Below are positions 1-3,841 of a stretch of 6,557 bases of DNA, in pieces. Each line of letters opens with the position of its first letter. Positions within the stretch are counted from its first letter, which is position 1. The translations under genes and the position numbers were made by a program. The DNA comes from Mageeibacillus sp. UBA1243 (GTDB lineage Bacteria; Bacillota; Clostridia; UBA1212): contig DBWH01000046.1 of NCBI GenBank assembly GCA_002308595.1, forward strand, positions 14,907 through 21,463, read 5' to 3'. The notes beneath the pieces are model-generated. The model ran no database searches and had not been told where the DNA came from. It saw only the letters and a program-made list of their open reading frames with translations.

Positions 1-320
1 TCTTTTACAAACTTGAGCTTATCGCCAACGGTCTCCGCGTTGATCGGAAGCTGGTCATAAGTCTCCATGTCCATGAAGTAGTAGAGATCTTCGTCGCTGT
101 AGAGATATTGCATATCTCTTCTGTCTACTCTTGCGTTCTCGAATTTATCGGTGGGGTTGAATGATCTTTCAACGGTGGCACCGGTAATAACGTTCTTCAT
201 TTTTGTTCTTACAAACGCAGCGCCTTTACCCGGCTTTACGTGCTGGAATTCGACAACCTGCCATACACCGTTGTCCATCTCAAAGGTAACGCCATTTCTA
301 AAATCACCGGCTGTTAACAT
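1..320 (-). CDS. efp: Elongation factor P, N-terminal part (cut by window edge)
   Basis: Elongation factor P binds ribosomes stalled at polyproline stretches and promotes peptide-bond formation. The visible 106 residues begin [10 protein letters not shown] and contain the KOW-like domain I with the tip-loop motif [12 protein letters not shown], followed by the start of the first OB domain ([11 protein letters not shown], then [11 protein letters not shown]). The tip lysine is residue 32 (codon 225-227). K32 is also the modified position in Bacillus subtilis EF-P, which carries 5-aminopentanol rather than beta-lysine; whether it is modified here cannot be seen. The family is usually about 185 residues, so roughly the last 80 lie beyond the left edge. 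The start is fixed by an AGGAGG at 329-334, eight bases upstream of the ATG, and by homology of the first residues. A separate promoter (409-437) suggests transcription independent of the upstream membrane-protein gene. Identification rests on recognisable family sequence and is firm. Confidence 0.96.
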   Translation of the reverse strand, partial: MLTAGDFRNGVTFEMDNGVWQVVEFQHVKPGKGAAFVRTKMKNVITGATVERSFNPTDKFENARVDRRDMQYLYSDEDLYYFMDMETYDQLPINAETVGDKLKFVK

Positions 321-328
321 ATATAATT

Positions 329-334
329 CCTCCT
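329..334 (-). promoter_or_regulatory. Ribosome binding site of efp
   Basis: Perfect AGGAGG on the minus strand, eight bases before the ATG at 318-320. It settles the start of efp. Confidence 0.85.
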
Positions 335-408
335 GAATTTTTTCTGTCTGTAGAGGCTGCTCGCCGCTCGGGCAGAACACGCCAATCTTTTTTAAGGATA
401 TTCGGTTA

Positions 409-437
409 ATTTTATCATTATAAACCTTGAAATTCAA
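409..437 (-). promoter_or_regulatory. Probable sigma-A promoter of efp
   Basis: On the minus strand a -35 TTGAAT (432-437) and a -10 TAAAAT (409-414) are separated by exactly 17 bases. An overlapping alternative -10, TATAAT, lies a few bases upstream but lacks a well-spaced -35. The transcript would start near 402 and carry a leader of about 80 bases before the efp ATG. Assignment is from consensus match and position only. Confidence 0.6.
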
Positions 438-482
438 CAGTTTTTCAAACCGCCAAGCCAGCCTCGCTCACAGGAAACTTAT

Positions 483-559
483 GCGAAATCCAAGCGAAAT
501 CGATGCGAAATTATGCGAAATTTAAGCGAAATCAGGCGAAATCGCGTTGAAAATTTCGC
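483..559. repeat. Helically phased GCGAAAT array with one inverted copy
   Basis: Six exact copies of GCGAAAT start at 483, 494, 505, 515, 526 and 536, giving steps of 11, 11, 10, 11 and 10 bases (mean 10.6, one turn of B-DNA). A seventh copy in inverse orientation (ATTTCGC) lies at 553-559. The 3-4 bases between units vary, so this is not a simple perfect tandem repeat. One unit with flanks, CCAAGCGAAAT (490-500), is an exact 11-base inverted match to 553-563, and AAGCGAAAT (524-532) matches 553-561 inversely. The array sits just past the stop of the membrane-protein gene and upstream of the efp promoter. Possible roles are a multi-site protein-binding array on one DNA face, intrinsically bent DNA, or a dispersed intergenic repeat that forms hairpins. 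Confidence 0.85.
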
Positions 560-563
560 TTGG
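490..563 (-). other. Inverted repeat downstream of the membrane-protein gene
   Basis: CCAAGCGAAAT (490-500) pairs exactly with ATTTCGCTTGG (553-563), leaving a 52-base loop. The closer copy 524-532 offers a competing 9-base stem with a 20-base loop. In the minus-strand transcript this falls 25 bases after the stop of the 614-residue gene, where a terminator is expected. There is no good U tract after either stem, so the termination role is only possible. No other terminator is visible between 588 and the efp promoter. Confidence 0.35.
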
Positions 564-587
564 CATGGTATACAAGCACACCAGCTC

Positions 588-2432
588 TCAGGCGGTTTTA
601 ATCTTATACAGTTTATGGGGAACTATTACTGAGGGGTCCGGTGCGTCTTCAAGGTGCGCCGCGACCTCTTTTATCAGCTCCGCATCGCCAATATCGTTAA
701 AATACACATACTTCGCATGCTTTCCGTCAAGAGCCTCCTCCGGGTCGTACATGCCCTGCACCGAGAAGGGGGCGGCGTTGTAATTGGCGATAAGATGCAT
801 GCGGGTCTTGAAATCCGACGCGACGAAGAGTATGCGGTCCTTGTGGTTCACGCCCTCCTGTTCGCATAGCGAGCGGATGTCTGCGCCGTAGTTTTCCAGG
901 GCTCTTTTTTCCGCGCTTGCCTTGGCGGTGTAGGGATAAAAGGCCGCAAAGAATATGATGCCGGCAGCTGCCACAACCGTCGAGATGACGCCAAGGACGG
1001 CGGGGAGAGTCTTTGGCGATTTGAATTTGCCGCAAAGCCTTTTCATCAGTGCCCCTGGAAAAACAGTCACGATTACCGCGGCAATGAGACTCACCCAGAA
1101 CGTGAGATACGTCCCGATGTACCGCTCAAACGACGCGACCGACGCAGCCTCCCCTTCGGTGAAGACGGTGAGGTACGAGGCCAAAACACCGCCGCAGTAT
1201 AATACGAAGCACGCGGCGGACGAAATAAAGACCGCCGTAATGGTCCCGGCATCGTCGAATTTAATCTTTTTTACGAGCAAAACTGTTGCGACCTGCGCTG
1301 CCGCCAATATCAGCACCACGACCGCCAAGGGTATTCCGAACGATATTGTCGGTTTCAAGAAAGCCCTGAAAAACTCCGTCACAGTCGTTTTCTGGACGTC
1401 CGTGAAACCGCCTGTCAGGGCCCTAAAAAATCCATGCAGGATGCCTTCGCCGTCGGTTTTCGCATTGGCGTAAAGCACAATGTAATTCCAGAAAAGTTTT
1501 GCTATAACGGAGCCGAGTACAAGCGGAAGGACCTGAGCCGCAGCATCCGCGGCTATGCCCTTCTTGTTTTTCTTCTTGAGGTTTTTGGCTGTAATTGCGG
1601 AAAAAACGATGATCGCGGAGAACAGCGCAAAAGCAAGGCCGGTTTCCTTGACGAGCGTCAGCGAAAGAGCCGCGGCCAGCGCACAGAAAATCTGAATGGT
1701 TCTGCGGGCCTGCAGGCACTCCCAGACTATATAGAAAGTCATAACGCCGATGATTGTGTCAACGGCAATCGACGAGAATGCGGACAGCTTGAAGCAGAGA
1801 ATGCAGAAAAACATTGCCGCCACAGGGACTGCCGCAAAGCACCTGGCGGCGACGGCGCAACCCTTTTTGCCGCATTGGCGTAAATATCCCGTAACCATAG
1901 GAAGAAGCGCCGCGATAAGGAGCATGTCGACGGGAACAAACGTCGCGCCCTCGCTGAAAGAGCCCGTAAAGCACGTGCCGAGGTAGCAGATCGCGGTGGC
2001 AAAAGGCGGGTAAGCCCTGAATATCGCATTGGTTTCAACGCTGAACGGAAGCTTTCCGACAGTAAAAAGATTTTTGACTGCAAGCCCCCAGTGCGAAAAC
2101 TCATCGTCAAGGATGTAGCAGCGCCCGGCGTTCAGAAGGATCATTCCCACGGCAAGGGCCGCAAAAATCACAAATTCAGTCGTGAGAATGTAGAAAGCCC
2201 TCTTTTTCTCCTGAAATATCCTGAAGGCGATGAACACAAGGCAGAGCAATCCGACAACGCCAAAGACAATCGGCACAGCCTGCGTGACGCCGAAAACAAG
2301 CATCACCGAAGCTCCAAGACCCGTGGCGCAGATTGCCGGCAGGAAAGTATGACCGATCCTGATGTTGAAGCCAACGGCTATCGCACCGGCAACAGATGTT
2401 ATCAAAATCAGGTATATAATTGCGCTTAACAT
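588..2432 (-). CDS. Polytopic membrane protein, putative GT-C-type glycosyltransferase
   Basis: A 614-residue protein with about 12-14 hydrophobic segments (roughly residues 4-22, 29-48, 53-72, 80-100, 144-160, 168-184, 190-213, 217-237, 245-282, 299-320, 363-388, 397-420, 438-460, 475-497). A soluble tail of about 115 residues follows, probably extracytoplasmic. The large loop after the fourth segment carries DDEFSHWGLAVKNL (109-122) and then AYPP (140-143). An acidic pair in an early external loop followed by a YPP motif is typical of GT-C enzymes, which use lipid-linked sugar donors; SFERY (434-438), just before a late membrane segment, also fits. This is inferred from topology and motifs; the exact family, donor and acceptor are not identified, and a polymerase or flippase-like protein is the main alternative. 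The ATG at 2430-2432 is chosen because GGGAG lies six bases upstream (2439-2443) and the first membrane segment begins at once. It has its own probable promoter and no co-directional partner close enough to form an operon. Base composition is visibly richer in G+C than the lectin and lipoprotein genes. Confidence 0.8.
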   Translation of the reverse strand: MLSAIIYLILITSVAGAIAVGFNIRIGHTFLPAICATGLGASVMLVFGVTQAVPIVFGVVGLLCLVFIAFRIFQEKKRAFYILTTEFVIFAALAVGMILLNAGRCYILDDEFSHWGLAVKNLFTVGKLPFSVETNAIFRAYPPFATAICYLGTCFTGSFSEGATFVPVDMLLIAALLPMVTGYLRQCGKKGCAVAARCFAAVPVAAMFFCILCFKLSAFSSIAVDTIIGVMTFYIVWECLQARRTIQIFCALAAALSLTLVKETGLAFALFSAIIVFSAITAKNLKKKNKKGIAADAAAQVLPLVLGSVIAKLFWNYIVLYANAKTDGEGILHGFFRALTGGFTDVQKTTVTEFFRAFLKPTISFGIPLAVVVLILAAAQVATVLLVKKIKFDDAGTITAVFISSAACFVLYCGGVLASYLTVFTEGEAASVASFERYIGTYLTFWVSLIAAVIVTVFPGALMKRLCGKFKSPKTLPAVLGVISTVVAAAGIIFFAAFYPYTAKASAEKRALENYGADIRSLCEQEGVNHKDRILFVASDFKTRMHLIANYNAAPFSVQGMYDPEEALDGKHAKYVYFNDIGDAELIKEVAAHLEDAPDPSVIVPHKLYKIKTA

Positions 2433-2438
2433 AAGTTG

Positions 2439-2443
2439 CTCCC
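2439..2443 (-). promoter_or_regulatory. Ribosome binding site of the membrane-protein gene
   Basis: GGGAG on the minus strand, six bases before the ATG at 2430-2432. It supports the start chosen for the 614-residue protein. Confidence 0.65.
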
Positions 2444-2486
2444 GGGTGATTTCTCTTCAAAACCTGACGTTTTGTATTTCGGGCAT

Positions 2487-2515
2487 ATTTTACAATAATA
2501 TACGCGTTTATGCAA
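2487..2515 (-). promoter_or_regulatory. Probable promoter of the membrane-protein gene
   Basis: On the minus strand a -10 TAAAAT (2487-2492), directly preceded by TG, lies 17 bases from a weak -35 TTGCAT (2510-2515). The predicted start near 2480 would give a leader of about 48 bases. The element lies downstream of the 2549-2602 terminator, as expected if the gene is transcribed independently. Confidence 0.5.
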
Positions 2516-2548
2516 ACGGGAGGCTTCCGCAGCAGCGGCACGTCAGAC

Positions 2549-2602
2549 AAAAAAGACCCCTTGGCGGAGGCAGCCTGCTCCTGTAGCGTACTATCGCCAA
2601 GG
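2549..2602 (-). terminator. Probable rho-independent terminator
   Basis: On the minus strand an exact 8-base stem, CCTTGGCG (2595-2602) with CGCCAAGG (2559-2566), closes a 28-base loop that can itself pair further through GGAG/CTCC-type matches. After four bases comes a run of six T (2549-2554). Stem plus U tract is the canonical intrinsic-terminator form. It would stop minus-strand transcription before the membrane-protein promoter. Confidence 0.7.
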
Positions 2603-2666
2603 CGACACGCTCACGGAAAAGTTCATCAAAGGATGATACACGGATAACAGGTCTGATATCATTAAT

Positions 2667-2711
2667 AAAGAACCCGAAACTCGCCTTTTCACAGGACAGT
2701 TCGGGCTCTTT
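2667..2711. terminator. Probable bidirectional terminator hairpin
   Basis: AAAGA-A-CCCGAA (2667-2678) pairs with TTCGGG-C-TCTTT (2700-2711), 11 of 12 positions, and the inner bases can add short CCT/AGG pairing. The outer arms are A-rich on one side and T-rich on the other, so a short U run follows a GC-rich core on both strands (TTTT on the plus strand; TTCTTTATT on the minus strand). It lies about 200 bases past the lipoprotein stop and is a good candidate end for the lectin-lipoprotein transcript. Confidence 0.65.
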
Positions 2712-2869
2712 TACAATCGGCAGCAGAACCGCCTCCGTTAAGTATATTATTGCAACTATCTGTTCGCTAAGGTGTTGCTTTTTAATGCTTTTTCCAAATA
2801 CAAATCACTTCTATATCCGACTACATTAAATTATCTGATTCGTCTTTCCCCATCGTTCTCAGCGGAGCC

Positions 2870-2888
2870 CGGCAGTTAAACACTGCCG
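2870..2888. other. Perfect 7-bp hairpin
   Basis: CGGCAGT (2870-2876) and ACTGCCG (2882-2888) are separated by five bases. There is no T run on either side, so it is not a standard terminator. It could stabilise the 3' end of the lipoprotein message or be part of a structured RNA. Confidence 0.5.
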
Positions 2889-2896
2889 AACTCTCG

Positions 2897-2913
2897 CACT
2901 GAGTGATTCAGTG
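2897..2913. other. 6-bp inverted repeat abutting the lipoprotein stop codon
   Basis: CACTGA (2897-2902) and TCAGTG (2908-2913) with a five-base spacer lie directly after the TAA at 2914-2916 on the minus strand. It is short and lacks a T tract, so its role is unknown. Confidence 0.4.
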
Positions 2914-3840
2914 TTACAGCACTACATATACATATATGGCGCTTCCCAGGGAATCATCTTCATACAATTCATATTGAGCCCTAAGAAGTAATCTGTTCTT
3001 CGTTCCTAATAACAGTGAAGCCTTTTGAAACTGCGCAGTATATTTTTCTCCGAAAGATTTCATCTTTTCATTAACGGCATCATCCGCCTCTTTTAACGCG
3101 GCTGAAAAGTCAAGGTCTGTCGTTTTATCGTAGTAATAAGCCTCCATGCAATTTTCGTTTAACACAAAGTCAATTACTCCGTCATTTCTAACTTCTATTC
3201 TCACATCGCATATTTCAACGCCGTCTACTTCCCAACTAAATAAGTATTTATAGTACATGCAGTCCAAATCAAGTCCCTCCAATTTATGTCTGGATTCACC
3301 GTCATCATAACACTTGAATGATTCTGCATTATTGTATAATACTGCAAGAAATTCTTCTGCTTTCTTTAAGCATTGCTCCTTAGACAGCAATTCATTTTCT
3401 GATAAGTTCAGATATTTCTTTTTCAGAGCTTCTTCAAAAGTTCCTTCAAGAAAACTTCTGAGCTTATTATGCTTCGGATAAAAACAACACATTGCGGAGC
3501 CTGTTTCCGTACTATATTCATAATATCGCCATATGCCACTCCTATATGAATTGGAGCTGTTTTTATAGTACAATGGGCTATCCGAGTGTAGCCCGGGAAA
3601 GATTGTATCTATCACAATCTTTTGAGGAGCACTCTCTTCAGTGAAAACTGTTTTTGAAGGTCCAATAATGCTGTCTAAATCTTTATCCGATTCGGCTCCG
3701 ATTGGAATCTCAATCATTCCGCCTGATGCAGGGAAATCAAAGTAAACCCTTTTTCCGGTCTTTTGGCAGGAACTCATTGTTATTACCAGTGCTAAGCACA
3801 TTATGGTAATTGAAATCAAGATTTTAATTGTTTTTTTCAT
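2914..3840 (-). CDS. Putative lipoprotein of unknown function, coupled to the lectin/caspase-like gene
   Basis: A 308-residue protein with a lipoprotein signal: positive residues KKTIK, a hydrophobic stretch (about 5-22), and a lipobox-like TMSSC that puts the lipidated cysteine at residue 25. Met at -3 is less usual than Leu but tolerated. It would therefore be anchored on the outer face of the membrane. The mature part is acidic, mixed alpha/beta, with no motif I can name. The section from about residue 150 (LSKEQCLKKAEEFLAVLY) to 230 (VRIEVRNDGVIDFVLNENC), a helix followed by strands ending in an N-D-G turn, loosely resembles PepSY/YcdB-type modules, which occur in protease-associated and cell-surface proteins; this is a weak inference. 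The ATG is one base after the stop of the upstream gene, with AGGAGG inside that gene's last codons, so the two are translationally coupled and probably work together. AT-rich like its upstream partner. Confidence 0.85.
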   Translation of the reverse strand: MKKTIKILISITIMCLALVITMSSCQKTGKRVYFDFPASGGMIEIPIGAESDKDLDSIIGPSKTVFTEESAPQKIVIDTIFPGLHSDSPLYYKNSSNSYRSGIWRYYEYSTETGSAMCCFYPKHNKLRSFLEGTFEEALKKKYLNLSENELLSKEQCLKKAEEFLAVLYNNAESFKCYDDGESRHKLEGLDLDCMYYKYLFSWEVDGVEICDVRIEVRNDGVIDFVLNENCMEAYYYDKTTDLDFSAALKEADDAVNEKMKSFGEKYTAQFQKASLLLGTKNRLLLRAQYELYEDDSLGSAIYVYVVL

Positions 3841-3841
3841 A

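Larger units (their letters stand above)
2433..2913. other. 481-bp gene-free region rich in hairpins
   Basis: No open frame here has a usable start and ribosome-binding site on either strand. In minus-strand order the region holds two hairpins just after the lipoprotein stop (2897-2913 and 2870-2888), a long imperfect hairpin (2667-2711), a hairpin with a U tract (2549-2602) and a promoter (2487-2515). The segment 2720-2865 shows nothing I can name. The number of stable stems is more than a single terminator requires, so a small RNA cannot be excluded. Confidence 0.6.

Noticed and set aside
357..375. Hairpin in the efp leader as a riboswitch or attenuator
   Set aside because: Only a four-base stem with a mismatch and two further pairs can form, with no U tract and no known riboswitch core.
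483..559. CRISPR array
   Set aside because: The repeated unit is only seven bases with 3-4 base gaps, far too short for CRISPR repeats and spacers, and no cas genes are near.
955..1883. Long plus-strand frames antisense to the membrane-protein gene (172 and 149 codons)
   Set aside because: They overlap a well-supported membrane-protein gene, lack convincing ribosome-binding sites and give no recognisable protein; open antisense frames are expected in GC-richer sequence.
2508..2804. Minus-strand frame of about 98 codons open from stop to stop in the gap before the membrane-protein gene
   Set aside because: It contains no ATG, GTG or TTG with a ribosome-binding site, runs through both terminator hairpins, and its translation ends in an Arg/Pro/Cys-rich stretch that I do not recognise. 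Chance opening is more likely than a gene; a decayed gene remnant cannot be excluded.
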